The notes beneath the pieces were generated by a model. That model ran no database searches, was not told where the DNA came from, and worked only from the letters and a program-made list of their open reading frames with translations. The translations under genes and the position numbers were made by a program. Positions 36,686-45,586 of a stretch of DNA of 53,240 nucleotides are shown here, piece by piece. Location of the stretch: the NCBI GenBank assembly GCA_018268835.1, contig JAFDVU010000031.1:1-53240 (forward strand). Reading direction: 5' to 3'. This DNA comes from Acidobacteriota bacterium. Lineage in GTDB: Bacteria; Acidobacteriota; Terriglobia; Bryobacterales; Bryobacteraceae. Numbering within the stretch: position 1 is the stretch's first letter; each line of letters starts with the position of its first letter.

Positions 36686-38275
36686 CTACTGGCCGCTCCG
36701 TCCGCCCTGGCCCTGGCTGGAAGCCTCCGGCGTCTCGGGAAGAATCGGGCCGCTTTCCGGGAACCCGTAGGCGCGCCGCACATCGAGAATCGACACCACC
36801 CCGATGGGGACCTGCGGATTCGCGCGGCTCACCACGCACAAGAGCGCGTGGTCGGCGAGCAGGCGCAGGGCCGCGTCCAGCGTGACGTCCGGATAGATCG
36901 GCGGAGCCTGCTCGAGCGTCATGCCTTCGGGCAGCGGTTGCATGGCATCCTCCACGCGCAGCACTTCGGTGGAGCGGTATTCTTCGGCGCTCGGCAGGTC
37001 GATGCCCTCCTGCCGCGCCAGCATGGTGAAGAACGGCACCGGATGCAGGCGCCGCGAAATGAAATAGGAGATGGTGTTGGCGATCATCACCGGCAGAATG
37101 ATCACGTAACTCGCGCTGGTTTCGAACACCATGAAGATCGAGGTCATGGGCGCGCGGAACACTCCCGAGAAAAACGTCCCCATGCCCACCAGCACGTAAG
37201 CGCCGAGCGGACTGGTGACCAGGGACGAGTAGTGGTGCGCGAGGCCGGCCAGCCCGCCGCCCAGCATCGCGCCCACGAACAGCGTCGGCGCGAACATGCC
37301 GCCCGGCACTCCCGTGGAAAAGCAGATCAGGGTCACCAGCAATTTGGCCCCGGCAAGGATCAGCAGCAGGTCCCAGGGAAAGCGCCCGTGCAGCGCGAAA
37401 TCAATGGCGTCGTATCCGGCTCCCATCACCTCGGGAAGCCACAGTCCGACGAAGCCGCACAACAACCCGCCGCACAATGCCTGGATCAACTGGGTCCGGT
37501 GGGGCAGGCCCTTCAGCCGGTTGTGCAGCACCTCGATCAGCCGGATGAAGCCGGCCGAAAGGAGTCCCCCAACCACCCCGATGGCCGCGTATACCAGGAG
37601 TTCGCTGGGATGCTGAAACTGCAGCGCCGGAATGCGAAACAGCGGTTCGTCGCCAAGAAACCAGCGGACCACCACCACCGAAGACACCGCCGCCAGCACG
37701 ATCGAGCCCACCACGCCGGCGTTCCACGACGCCACCACTTCCTCCATCACGAACAGCACTCCCGTGATGGGGGTGTTGAACGCCGCCGCGATCCCCGCCG
37801 CCGCGCCAACCGGCGCGATCAGGCGCATATTCTTGCGGCCGAGGTGGAAGATCCTCCCCAGCATCGACGCCACGCCGGCGCCCATCTGCAGCGACGGATC
37901 CTCCGGGCCCAGCGAGTTGCCCGAGCCGATGGCGATGGAGCAGGCCAGGAACTTGCCCGGCACCGTGCTCGGATCGACGAAGCCGTCGGAGATGTAGAGC
38001 GCGGCCTTGGTCTGGTTCACCCCGCTGCCGCGCGCCGCCGGGAAGACGCGCGTTGCCAGGTAAGTCGCGACCAGGGCGCCCAGCGCCGGCGAGATCAGGC
38101 GGCCGTAGCGGAGCGTGCCGGAAAGCGCGCCCAGGCTGTTCCAACTGATGAGGTCGATCATGATGTGGAAGGCCACCACCATCAACCCCGAGAACATCCC
38201 GATCAGAATTGCCAAAAGCAGGAAGCGCTGTCCCTCGCTCAATGTGAAGCGTTTGCCGTGTTGGAAAGGGTTCAT
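36686..38275 (-). CDS. ClC-family chloride channel/transporter with CBS domain
   Basis: A 529-residue ClC protein (about 1-440) followed by a CBS region (about 450-520, VEDAMQPLPEGMTLEQ and PIGVVSILDVRRAYG). The selectivity motifs are altered: GSGVN instead of GSGIP (residues 83-87), and GPEDP instead of GREGP, although the gating glutamate position (E125) is kept; GMFAP is intact. It probably moves chloride or another anion, as an antiporter or channel. It starts at ATG 38275 inside the stop of the upstream TPR gene (ATGA), so the two are coupled. Confidence 0.92.
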   Translation of the reverse strand: MNPFQHGKRFTLSEGQRFLLLAILIGMFSGLMVVAFHIMIDLISWNSLGALSGTLRYGRLISPALGALVATYLATRVFPAARGSGVNQTKAALYISDGFVDPSTVPGKFLACSIAIGSGNSLGPEDPSLQMGAGVASMLGRIFHLGRKNMRLIAPVGAAAGIAAAFNTPITGVLFVMEEVVASWNAGVVGSIVLAAVSSVVVVRWFLGDEPLFRIPALQFQHPSELLVYAAIGVVGGLLSAGFIRLIEVLHNRLKGLPHRTQLIQALCGGLLCGFVGLWLPEVMGAGYDAIDFALHGRFPWDLLLILAGAKLLVTLICFSTGVPGGMFAPTLFVGAMLGGGLAGLAHHYSSLVTSPLGAYVLVGMGTFFSGVFRAPMTSIFMVFETSASYVIILPVMIANTISYFISRRLHPVPFFTMLARQEGIDLPSAEEYRSTEVLRVEDAMQPLPEGMTLEQAPPIYPDVTLDAALRLLADHALLCVVSRANPQVPIGVVSILDVRRAYGFPESGPILPETPEASSQGQGGRSGQ

Positions 38276-39408
38276 TGTTTTGCGATCCTGGTCATCACGG
38301 CCGCCAGCGCCAGATCGGCCGCGGGGCGCTGCACGCAAGCGCTCTGCCGCAGGTTCCACAACTGCAAGGTCAGAGTCAGCGCCGTGGCGGTATCGTCTTC
38401 CCACATCCGCCTCGGTCTGGTCGAGAGGATTTTCTGCGCGGCATCGGACAGTTCCTCCGGCACCACGGTACAAGCGCTCGCCGAGGCAAGAGCGCGGCGC
38501 AGCAACTGGACCGCGCGTTGGTACCTTTGGCTCACGCTGAGGGGCACCAGGGTCGGGTCGAGATCGAGAATATCGTCGGTCAAGGCGATGCGCTGGGAAA
38601 GCGCGGGATCGGGGGGACCGCGGCGGGCCGCCGCCCGGAAGGCATTGCGCGCGGCCCTAAAATCGCCGAGTTCGAATTCGGCTTCTCCCAGTCCCCGCTC
38701 GCTGGCGCCGTCGCGCGGATGCGTCGCCAGGATGCCGCGATAGGTTTCGGCGGCGTGCTGCGGAGAGTGGTGCGAGAGCAGCATTTCACCGACTTTGCGG
38801 CGCATCGCAAGATCGTTGTCCGGCACCTCGCCGGCCAGCGCCAGCAATTCGGCCAGTACCTGCTTCTGCCGCCCTTCCTTGTCCAGAACTCCGATCAGTT
38901 CCAGCCTCGCCGCGATGCGCTTGGCCTCCGCGTCCTCGGGCCAGTAGCCATAGATCGCGCGGTTGTAGTCGTCAATGGCCTCGCCGTAGCGGCCGGCACG
39001 AACCGCCAGCCGCGCGAGCATCTGGTTGATGGGTCCGTTGGTCGGGTCAACCTGCTGCAATTCGAGCAGGTGCGTGCCGGCTTCGTCCCATCGGCCCATG
39101 CTGACCAGCGCCTTGGCCAGCGCGAAGCGGTACTTCAGGTCGTCGTGCTCGTAGACCAGGGCGGCTCGAAAATCTTCCGCGGCGTCCTGATTGCGTCCGG
39201 TACCGGCCAGTTTCACGCCCTCGGCATACCTGGCTTCCGCGCGGTGGCGGCGCGTGTGATGATACGCGCTGTTCAGGAGCGTAATCAGGGTGAACAGCAC
39301 GAACAGGGCCGCCGACACCCAGATGATCGCACCGCGTCCCGCGCCCCACGGCTCCTTCAGATCGCCGTGCGGAGCGCTTCCTTCCACCGGGACCCCATTG
39401 TCCTCCAT
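38272..39408 (-). CDS. Membrane-anchored TPR protein
   Basis: A 378-residue protein with one N-terminal helix (about 27-47, GAIIWVSAALFVLFTLITLL) and at least six tetratricopeptide-like repeats from residue 55 to about 300 (for example AEDFRAALVYEHDDLKYRFALAKALVSMGRWDEA and YRGILATHPRDGASERGLGEAEFELGDFRAA). TPR regions bind partner proteins. Coupling with the ClC gene suggests a shared task, but no direct link is known. TATTCT lies seven bases before the ATG; the AAAGGG next to the start is too close to act as a normal ribosome-binding site. Confidence 0.82.
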   Translation of the reverse strand: MEDNGVPVEGSAPHGDLKEPWGAGRGAIIWVSAALFVLFTLITLLNSAYHHTRRHRAEARYAEGVKLAGTGRNQDAAEDFRAALVYEHDDLKYRFALAKALVSMGRWDEAGTHLLELQQVDPTNGPINQMLARLAVRAGRYGEAIDDYNRAIYGYWPEDAEAKRIAARLELIGVLDKEGRQKQVLAELLALAGEVPDNDLAMRRKVGEMLLSHHSPQHAAETYRGILATHPRDGASERGLGEAEFELGDFRAARNAFRAAARRGPPDPALSQRIALTDDILDLDPTLVPLSVSQRYQRAVQLLRRALASASACTVVPEELSDAAQKILSTRPRRMWEDDTATALTLTLQLWNLRQSACVQRPAADLALAAVMTRIAKQ

Positions 39409-39483
39409 CCCTTTCAGAATACGATGCGCGGCGGGCGCGGGGCACCCGGCATACAGGATTGATCGTATGCGCGACGCGGCGGT

Positions 39484-40722
39484 TTACAGTTGCGGGACGC
39501 GGTCGTCGTTGGGGTCCGCCCACCGGTCGTTGGGCAAAACCGGCGCCCAGCCGGGACGCAGCGGATCCTGATCGTAGGGGTAACCGCCCAGTTCGCGATA
39601 CAACTCCGCGTACCGCCGCACCTTCTCGCGGTCCAGTTTCACGCCCAACCCGGGAGCGTCGGGCACGCGGATGGAGCCGCCTTCGTACGGCATCAGGCCG
39701 CCCTCGATGACGTCATCGGTCAGGTGATGATAGTGGGCGTCGGCGTCGAAGGAGAGGTTGGGGATCACGGCGCCCAGGTGCAGCATCGTCGCCAGTTGGA
39801 TGCCGAGTTCTCCGGAGGAGTGCACGGCCACGCCCAACTGAAACGTTTCGCACACGCCGGCCGCTTTCACGCAGGCGCGGATGCCGCCCCAGAACGTGGT
39901 GTCAAGCAGGATCACGTCCACCGCTGTGTCCAGCACATTTGCCGCGAGCTGCTCGAAGTTCACCACCACCGTGTTCGTCGCCAGCGGCACCCGCACCTTC
40001 TCGCGGGTGCGCCGCATGCCGTGGAGGCCGTAGACCGGGTCCTCCAGGTAGTCGTTGCGCAGCCCTTCGATCGCCTGCCCGAAACGGATTGCCTGCTCGG
40101 TGGACCACACCGCGTTGGGATCGAAGCGGATCCGGTCGCCCGGGAAAGCCTGCGCGATGGCGCGATAAACTTCCAACTCGTAATCCGGATGGAACACGCC
40201 CGCCTTCAGCTTGTGGCTGGTGAAACCGTGGCGGTCCCTGGCCTCGCGAATCTGCTCGACGATCTGCTCCGGAGTTCGCGCCTCGCCGCGCCCGATGCGC
40301 GGATTCGCGTAGCGGAAGAACGCGTAAGTCGCGAAGCCCACGCGATCGCGCAGTTTCCCGCCCAGAATCGCGTGCACGGGGACGCCCCACTGCTGCCCGA
40401 CCAGGTCCAGGCACGCGAACTCCAGCGCCGCCAACACCTGCGTGCGGTTGTTATAGAGCGACGCCGTCGGGTTGGCGATGCGGAAGCGCATCTCCTCCAT
40501 GCGCGCCGGATCGTGGCCGCGCAGGTAGCCGTTCATAGCGCGGAACACCGCCTCGGCGGTCTCCCCGCCGCCGCCCATTTCGCCCAGCCCGATGAGGCCG
40601 TTGTCCGCCTCCACTTCGACAATCGTGCGCACGAACCGCCCCCAGTGACAGCCGTTGGCGTGGCGCAGCGGCGCGATCAGCGGCACGGTGACCGTGGTCG
40701 GACGGATATCGACAATCTTCAT
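39484..40722 (-). CDS. Enolase-superfamily dehydratase, glucarate-dehydratase-like
   Basis: A 412-residue mandelate-racemase/muconate-lactonising-type enzyme closest to D-glucarate dehydratase. It shows the KxK base motif (K171, K173 in SHKLKAG), metal ligands D201 (RFDPNAVW) and E227 (DYLEDPV), ATNTVVVN for the third ligand, and the histidine in [11 protein letters not shown]. Members remove water from acid sugars to give keto-deoxy acids. The exact acid sugar cannot be read from the sequence. An alpha/beta hydrolase diverges from it 42 bases away, which may belong to the same sugar-acid pathway. GGAG lies close to the start codon. Confidence 0.87.
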   Translation of the reverse strand: MKIVDIRPTTVTVPLIAPLRHANGCHWGRFVRTIVEVEADNGLIGLGEMGGGGETAEAVFRAMNGYLRGHDPARMEEMRFRIANPTASLYNNRTQVLAALEFACLDLVGQQWGVPVHAILGGKLRDRVGFATYAFFRYANPRIGRGEARTPEQIVEQIREARDRHGFTSHKLKAGVFHPDYELEVYRAIAQAFPGDRIRFDPNAVWSTEQAIRFGQAIEGLRNDYLEDPVYGLHGMRRTREKVRVPLATNTVVVNFEQLAANVLDTAVDVILLDTTFWGGIRACVKAAGVCETFQLGVAVHSSGELGIQLATMLHLGAVIPNLSFDADAHYHHLTDDVIEGGLMPYEGGSIRVPDAPGLGVKLDREKVRRYAELYRELGGYPYDQDPLRPGWAPVLPNDRWADPNDDRVPQL

Positions 40723-40764
40723 GAGGCTCCACCATCATACGACGCGCCTGTGATAGCCTGCGGC

Positions 40765-41631
40765 ATGATGCGATCCATGTTCTGCCTGCTCGCGCTCGCC
40801 GCCGCCGCCTTCGCGGCGGGTAATTCCGAGGTACCCCTGTGGCCCAACGGCGCGCCTGGCTCCGAAGGCAAAACCGGACAGGAAGTGGTCGAACCACCCA
40901 ACGCCGAGCACCGGTACCTCAAGGTCACCGGGGTGAATCACCCGTCGGTGACCGTGTTCCTGCCCGACCCGGATCACGCCACCGGTGCCGCCCTGATCAT
41001 CGCGCCCGGCGGCGCCCACCGCTTTCTCAACTTCGACCAGGAGGGCATCAATGTGGCCGAGTACCTCAACAGCATCGGAGTCGCCGGCTTCGTCCTCAAG
41101 TACCGACTGGCACGCGAACCCGGCTCCACGTACACCGTGGCGGGCGATGCCCTGCCCGACGCGCAGCGCGCCATCCGACTGGTCCGCACCCACGCCAGAG
41201 AGTGGCACGTGAACCCGGCGCGCATCGGCATCATCGGCTTTTCCGCCGGCGGCGAAGTGGCCGCGCTGGCCGCGACCCGCTTCGACGGGGGGCAGCCCGG
41301 CGCCGCCGACCCGATCGACCGCGCCGCTTCGCGCCCCGATTTCGCCGCCCTCATCTACCCGGGCATCCGCGCCGGCGACTACACCGTCCCCGCCGCCATG
41401 CCGCCCGTCTTCCTGCTCTGCGCGGACAACGATGCCGGACCCAGCGCCGCGCTCGCCGGCCTGTACCCCAAGCTGAAGGCCGCCGGCGTGCAAACCGAGA
41501 TCCACATCTACGCCACCGGCGGACACGGTTTCGGTATCGATCCCAACACGCGCAACGCTTCCCCGGCGGCGAAATCCTGGTGGCTGCGCCTGGGCGACTG
41601 GCTCGGGGAAGTCGGCGCGCTTCAGCGCTGA
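40765..41631 (+). CDS. Exported alpha/beta hydrolase (xylanase/esterase-like)
   Basis: A 288-residue protein with a signal peptide (MMRSMFCLLALAAAAFAAG). The mature start EVPLWPNGAPG and the body ALIIAPGGAHRFLNFDQEG, GIIGFSAGGEVAAL (GxSxG nucleophile) and YATGGHGFGID (histidine) match acetylxylan-esterase-like hydrolases often attached to glycan pathways. A second ATG one codon later and a third at the fifth codon are possible starts. It diverges from the glucarate-dehydratase-like gene. Confidence 0.87.
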   Translation: MMRSMFCLLALAAAAFAAGNSEVPLWPNGAPGSEGKTGQEVVEPPNAEHRYLKVTGVNHPSVTVFLPDPDHATGAALIIAPGGAHRFLNFDQEGINVAEYLNSIGVAGFVLKYRLAREPGSTYTVAGDALPDAQRAIRLVRTHAREWHVNPARIGIIGFSAGGEVAALAATRFDGGQPGAADPIDRAASRPDFAALIYPGIRAGDYTVPAAMPPVFLLCADNDAGPSAALAGLYPKLKAAGVQTEIHIYATGGHGFGIDPNTRNASPAAKSWWLRLGDWLGEVGALQR

Positions 41632-41681
41632 CGTTACTGCTTGGAGCATCCCGTGTCCCACGTCAAGGGGGCCTCGCGCGA

Positions 41682-42056
41682 TCACCGCCCCGCGACTTCG
41701 CGCGCGCGGAACCGGGCAATGCGTTCGATCAGTCTCACCGGCACGGGCCCGGCCAGCGGAAACCGGATCGTGCCCTTCTCCACCTCATACGCTGCCAGTT
41801 CCGCGCCGAACTCCGCGACCAGCCGCGCCGAGGCCGGATAGATCGAGTAGTGGCGTTTCCACCCGGCGAAATACAGGATCGCCGCGCCATCGGCCTTGTA
41901 CGCGGGTATCCGGTAGGAGATCGTCTCCTCGGCGCCGGGCAGCGCCTTGCGGACGGCGCCACGCACGCGCTGGAGCGTTTCCCGCGCGCCCTCGGGTTGC
42001 GCCGCGAGATACTCGTCGACGCTCGCAAAATCACCTTTCTTCACGGTCGTCCGCAT
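41682..42056 (-). CDS. DUF1801 (YdhG-like) protein
   Basis: A 124-residue DUF1801 protein: VDEYLAAQPEGARETLQRVRGAVRKALPGAEETISYRIPAYKADGAAILYFAGWKRHYSIYPAS, then KGTIRFPLAGPVPVRLIERIARFRARE. It is a paralogue of the protein at 31733-32161, with which it shares the DITYR/TISYR and GxIRFP segments, but lacks the basic N-terminal tail. Its start lies 16 bases inside the end of the upstream nitrilase gene, so both are expressed together. Function unknown; a role in iron handling has been suggested for Bacillus relatives. Confidence 0.85.
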   Translation of the reverse strand: MRTTVKKGDFASVDEYLAAQPEGARETLQRVRGAVRKALPGAEETISYRIPAYKADGAAILYFAGWKRHYSIYPASARLVAEFGAELAAYEVEKGTIRFPLAGPVPVRLIERIARFRAREVAGR

Positions 42057-42847
42057 TCTTCGGCCCCCTTGTAGCGGGCAGCCAGCAGGCCGGTCGCACG
42101 CGCGAGGTCGAGGTCGGCGATCAACAGCCCCTCGCTGCCATAGGGCTGCCAGCAGACCAGCCTGCCGTCCGGATCCGCCACCGCCGAAGTCGTTGGCGAC
42201 CCGGCTCCGGCGACGTTCACCGAGGCGAAGTAGCACGTGTTCTCGGCCGCACGGCACAGCACCGCCTTCTCGTGAAACGTGTTTGCCGGGTCGGCGAAGG
42301 TCGAGGCCGCATATCCGCCGGCTTCCATCTCGTGAAAATGCGGGTGGAAGACGACCTGCGCGCCCCGCCGCACCGCCCAGCGCACGGTCTCCGGATAGCG
42401 CCAGCCCTCGTGACAGATCGCGATACCGAACACCAGCGGACCGGTGCGGAAGACGCGCCGCCCCCGGCCGGGCGCGTAGGTACCCTCCTCGGAGGGGTCG
42501 ATCTGAACCTTGTCCTGGAAACCTTCGATGGTGCCATCGCTGCCGATCACCAGGGCCGTCGCTCTAAGGGACGCTTCCACGATGCGCTCGGTGCCGAGCA
42601 CGACCGCGATTCCACAGCGCCCCGCCTCGGCCGCGATTTCAGACCATGCCCGATCGAGAAAGGCCGCATCCGGCGGCGGAAGCGCCTTGCCGATCGCCCG
42701 GTAGCCGGGGACATAGCATTCGGGAAAGCACACGATGCCGGCGCCCCGCGCGGAGGCCGCGGCAACGGCGCCGATGCATTTGCGTACCGACTCTTGGGGC
42801 GTTTGGGGGAACTCGAGGTTGGCCAGTGCGATGCGAAACGAACTCAT
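42041..42847 (-). CDS. Carbon-nitrogen hydrolase (nitrilase superfamily)
   Basis: A 268-residue nitrilase-superfamily amidase. The Glu-Lys-Cys triad is visible as E43 (CFPECYVPGY), K113 (QDKVQIDP) and C145 (AICHEGWRYPE). It hydrolyses an amide or nitrile of a small cytoplasmic compound that I cannot identify. TACAAT lies eleven bases before the start, with GGGAG in between, so either a leaderless or a normal start is possible. The downstream DUF1801 gene overlaps it by 16 bases. Confidence 0.9.
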   Translation of the reverse strand: MSSFRIALANLEFPQTPQESVRKCIGAVAAASARGAGIVCFPECYVPGYRAIGKALPPPDAAFLDRAWSEIAAEAGRCGIAVVLGTERIVEASLRATALVIGSDGTIEGFQDKVQIDPSEEGTYAPGRGRRVFRTGPLVFGIAICHEGWRYPETVRWAVRRGAQVVFHPHFHEMEAGGYAASTFADPANTFHEKAVLCRAAENTCYFASVNVAGAGSPTTSAVADPDGRLVCWQPYGSEGLLIADLDLARATGLLAARYKGAEECGRP

Positions 42848-42965
42848 CGGGCTCCCGAATTGTATCGCGGATGGGGCGCGCCTATCAGGCGTTTTCCATC
42901 GCGATTTCAGGTTTTATTCCACTGCTGCCGTCCGCCGCATTTGCGATAAGCAAAGTGAGGCTCAC

Positions 42966-43463
42966 ATGAACCGTTCAGGCAAACTGAGCCGGACCCGGCG
43001 CGGCAGCGTGCTGGTGGAAAGCTCGTTTGCGATTCTGCCGCTGCTTGCGCTGATGTTCGGCATCATCGACATCGCGTTTGCCATCTTCGTCCGCAATACC
43101 ATGCAGTTCGCGGTCCGCCAGGGAGTGCGCTACGCCGTGACCAGCCAGACCATGACCGGCCTGGGGCAGGACGACTCGATCAAGGCCGTAGTCCGGACCT
43201 ATTCCATGGGACTGCTCGACGGCCTGAGTCCGGACGGAGACGGTTCCAGGCACATTGCGATCAACTACTACGACCCCATCGGCCTGACGCTGCTCGCCGG
43301 AGCGGGAAGCAATGTGGGAGGCAACATCGTGGTCGTCTCCTGCAACGGGCTCTCCTGGGCCTGGATGGTGCCCCTGTTGCGGAGCACCGCGCCCATGCAG
43401 TTCTCGGTATCGTCAGCGGACATCATGGAGGCTACCCCCCTTGCCGGCGCTCCCACGCGATAA
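42966..43463 (+). CDS. TadE-like pilus-assembly protein
   Basis: A 165-residue TadE-type pseudopilin-like protein. The N-terminal segment RRGSVLVESSFAILPLLALMFGIIDIAFAIFVRN has the short basic leader, glutamate at position +5-like (VES) and hydrophobic helix of the family; the rest is a periplasmic domain. GTGAGG provides a ribosome-binding site. It is the first of three overlapping genes (42966-45577). The remaining Tad machinery (TadA ATPase, TadB/C, RcpA secretin, CpaB) is not in the window. Confidence 0.85.
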   Translation: MNRSGKLSRTRRGSVLVESSFAILPLLALMFGIIDIAFAIFVRNTMQFAVRQGVRYAVTSQTMTGLGQDDSIKAVVRTYSMGLLDGLSPDGDGSRHIAINYYDPIGLTLLAGAGSNVGGNIVVVSCNGLSWAWMVPLLRSTAPMQFSVSSADIMEATPLAGAPTR

Positions 43464-44073
43464 CCGCCGCCGCTTGCGGCGCCGCCGGTGCGGCGGCAGC
43501 GCCATGATCGAGCTTGCGCTGTATTTCTCGCTGGCCGGCCCGCTGCTGCTCGGCCTGACCAACGTGGGGATCCGGCTGGGCCGCGGCATCGAAGCCGTGC
43601 AGGTCACCCGCGACGTGGCCCACATGTACGCGCTCGGCGCCGATTTCACGCTGCCCGGAACCCAGGCCATCGCCGCCACGCTGGCCAGCGGGTTCGATCT
43701 GGGCGCGAACGGAAACGCGGTCCTGATCTTCTCGCGGCTCACCAAAGTCTCCCAGGTCGATTGCACCGCCGCCGGCCTGCCGAACTGTCCCAACCTGGAC
43801 CTTCCGGTCTTCACCCAGCGCATCGTGCTGGGCAACCCGGCGCTGCGCGCCAGCAGCTACGGCACTCCGCCGGCGACCTACATCGGCACCCAGGGAGTCA
43901 TCAATTCACCGGACTATTGTGTGCAATCGTCGCTAGTTGCCACCGGCTTCGAAGCGGTGATCTCGCTGGCCCAGGACCAGGTGGCCTGGCTGGTGGAAGG
44001 CTACTTCTCCATACCCGATCTGAACCCGTTCGGCGCAAACTCGCGAGGTGTCTATGTCCGGCTTGTCTTCTAA
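43441..44073 (+). CDS. Second TadE-like protein
   Basis: A 210-residue protein that begins with a basic stretch (DNRRRLRRRRCGGS) and then AMIELALYFSLAGPLLLGLTNVGIRLGRG, the TadE-type helix with the early glutamate. The body lacks clear motifs but has two cysteine pairs, VDCTAAGLPNCPN and DYCVQ. I place the start at TTG 43441 because GGAGG (43427-43431) lies nine bases upstream and no ATG fits; this overlaps the first tadE gene by 23 bases. The alternative ATG at the AMIELAL segment would remove the basic leader. Confidence 0.72.
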   Translation: MPALPRDNRRRLRRRRCGGSAMIELALYFSLAGPLLLGLTNVGIRLGRGIEAVQVTRDVAHMYALGADFTLPGTQAIAATLASGFDLGANGNAVLIFSRLTKVSQVDCTAAGLPNCPNLDLPVFTQRIVLGNPALRASSYGTPPATYIGTQGVINSPDYCVQSSLVATGFEAVISLAQDQVAWLVEGYFSIPDLNPFGANSRGVYVRLVF

Positions 44074-45577
44074 GCACGTGGTTTCGGGATTGCGATCTCG
44101 TATCGGAACACCGCTTGCTGACGCGCGCGGCTCCGATCGGAGCAGCGACCGTGAGGGAGCGTCCAGCCTCAAATCCGTGACCGAACATGTGAAACGGGCC
44201 ACCAAGCGTCCGGCGCGGCGGCGCAAGGGCTACATTCTGCTGCTCGGCGCGCTGACCACGCTCATGATCCTGGTACCGGCCACCGGGCTGGCCATCGATG
44301 TCGGCCTGATGTACCTGGTGCAGACGCAGATCTCCGCCTCGGCGGACGCCGCCGTTCTGGCCGGCGCCCGCGCGCTCAGCCGCGGCGTCGACGATGCCGC
44401 GCAGCACGCCAACGCCGAGGCCACCGCCAACACCTTCTTTCAAGCCGATTTTCCGCCGGGGTACCTCAACACTACGCATCTGTCCGTGGTGAGCCTGGCC
44501 ACTACCGACGATACCTACCTCCGCTCCGTCACCACCACCGCCAGCGTGGACGTGCCCCTCATTTTCATGCGTTTGTTCGGAGTTTCCAGCGTGTCGCTGC
44601 ACTCAAGTTCCACCGCCACCCGCCGCGACGTGAACATCATGATCATCATGGACCGCTCCGGCTCGCTGGCCAACAGCGGCTCATGTATGCCGCTGAAAGC
44701 CGCCGCGGTCAGCTTCGTCGAGAAGTTCGCCGAAGGCCGCGACTACCTGGGATTGATCACCTTCGCCACCAGTTCGCGCGTGGACCACGCCCCTTCCACC
44801 ACCTTCAAAACCACCGTCGAATCCACGCTCAACACCGTGGTTTGCACCGGAGCCACGAGTTCGGCGCAGGCCTTGTGGCAGGGTTACCAGCAGTTGGTGG
44901 GGCTGAACCAGCAGGGCGCCTTGAACGCCATCGTATTCTTCACCGACGGCCGCCCCACCGCCGTCACCGCCAACTACCCGATCAAATCCACCAGTACCTG
45001 CACCAGCCGCACTCCCAAACTCGGCGCCCTGACCGTGGGCTACAGTGGCACCGTGCCGCAGAACTCGATGGGGCTGTATCTGCAAGATGCCCCGGCGCAA
45101 CCCTTCTCGAGCGATCTGACCCTGATCGCCAGCCGGACCAACTGCCGCTTCGCCTCCAATCAGTCGCAGGTTTCCAGCGACGTGCAATACGCGCCGACCA
45201 CCGATTACTGGGGCAACTCGCTCACCGCCACCGGCTATCGCTCCACCACCACCAGCGGCGCGGGCCTGGACATCGTTTCCGGGCAAAACGTGGAGAACTT
45301 TTCGATCAACGCCGCCGATCACGCCGCGCTGCGCATCCGCCGCGGCGATCCCGATCCCTCTCACGCCAGCCAGACGCTTCCCGGAGTGGTGGTCTTCACC
45401 ATCGGACTCGGCAGCGTGGACGACGTGCTGCTCAAGCGCATGGCCAACGATCCCAGCCTCTCGCCGAACCCGGTTGCCGCCGGCCGGCAGGGCCGCTACG
45501 TCTACGCCGCCGACGCCACCGCGCTCGACCTCGCCTTCACCCGCGTGGCCTCGGAAATCCTGCGCCTGGCGAAATAG
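44054..45577 (+). CDS. TadG-like protein with von Willebrand factor A domain
   Basis: A 507-residue protein. GAGG precedes the ATG at 44054 by five bases, inside the previous gene. After an N-terminal cytoplasmic tail (1-58) comes a membrane helix (KGYILLLGALTTLMILVPATGLAIDV, TadG-like), a pilin-like segment with ADAAVLAGARAL, and a VWA domain starting at about residue 193 with the metal site DRSGS (200-204). VWA domains of TadG proteins are thought to act in surface attachment or pilus assembly. Residues about 18-41 are encoded by a dispersed repeat and look foreign to the protein. Confidence 0.85.
   Translation: MSGLSSKHVVSGLRSRIGTPLADARGSDRSSDREGASSLKSVTEHVKRATKRPARRRKGYILLLGALTTLMILVPATGLAIDVGLMYLVQTQISASADAAVLAGARALSRGVDDAAQHANAEATANTFFQADFPPGYLNTTHLSVVSLATTDDTYLRSVTTTASVDVPLIFMRLFGVSSVSLHSSSTATRRDVNIMIIMDRSGSLANSGSCMPLKAAAVSFVEKFAEGRDYLGLITFATSSRVDHAPSTTFKTTVESTLNTVVCTGATSSAQALWQGYQQLVGLNQQGALNAIVFFTDGRPTAVTANYPIKSTSTCTSRTPKLGALTVGYSGTVPQNSMGLYLQDAPAQPFSSDLTLIASRTNCRFASNQSQVSSDVQYAPTTDYWGNSLTATGYRSTTTSGAGLDIVSGQNVENFSINAADHAALRIRRGDPDPSHASQTLPGVVVFTIGLGSVDDVLLKRMANDPSLSPNPVAAGRQGRYVYAADATALDLAFTRVASEILRLAK
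44138..44163 (+). repeat. Dispersed repeat, copy B, inside the tadG-like gene
   Basis: CGGAGC, one base, GCGACCGT, one base, AGGGAGCG matches the minus-strand element at 18026-18051. Just before it is a perfect palindrome GCTCCGATCGGAGC (44130-44143). The element is read in frame as part of the peptide LADARGSDRSSDREGAS. Confidence 0.6.
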
Positions 45578-45586
45578 GCGCCGGCG

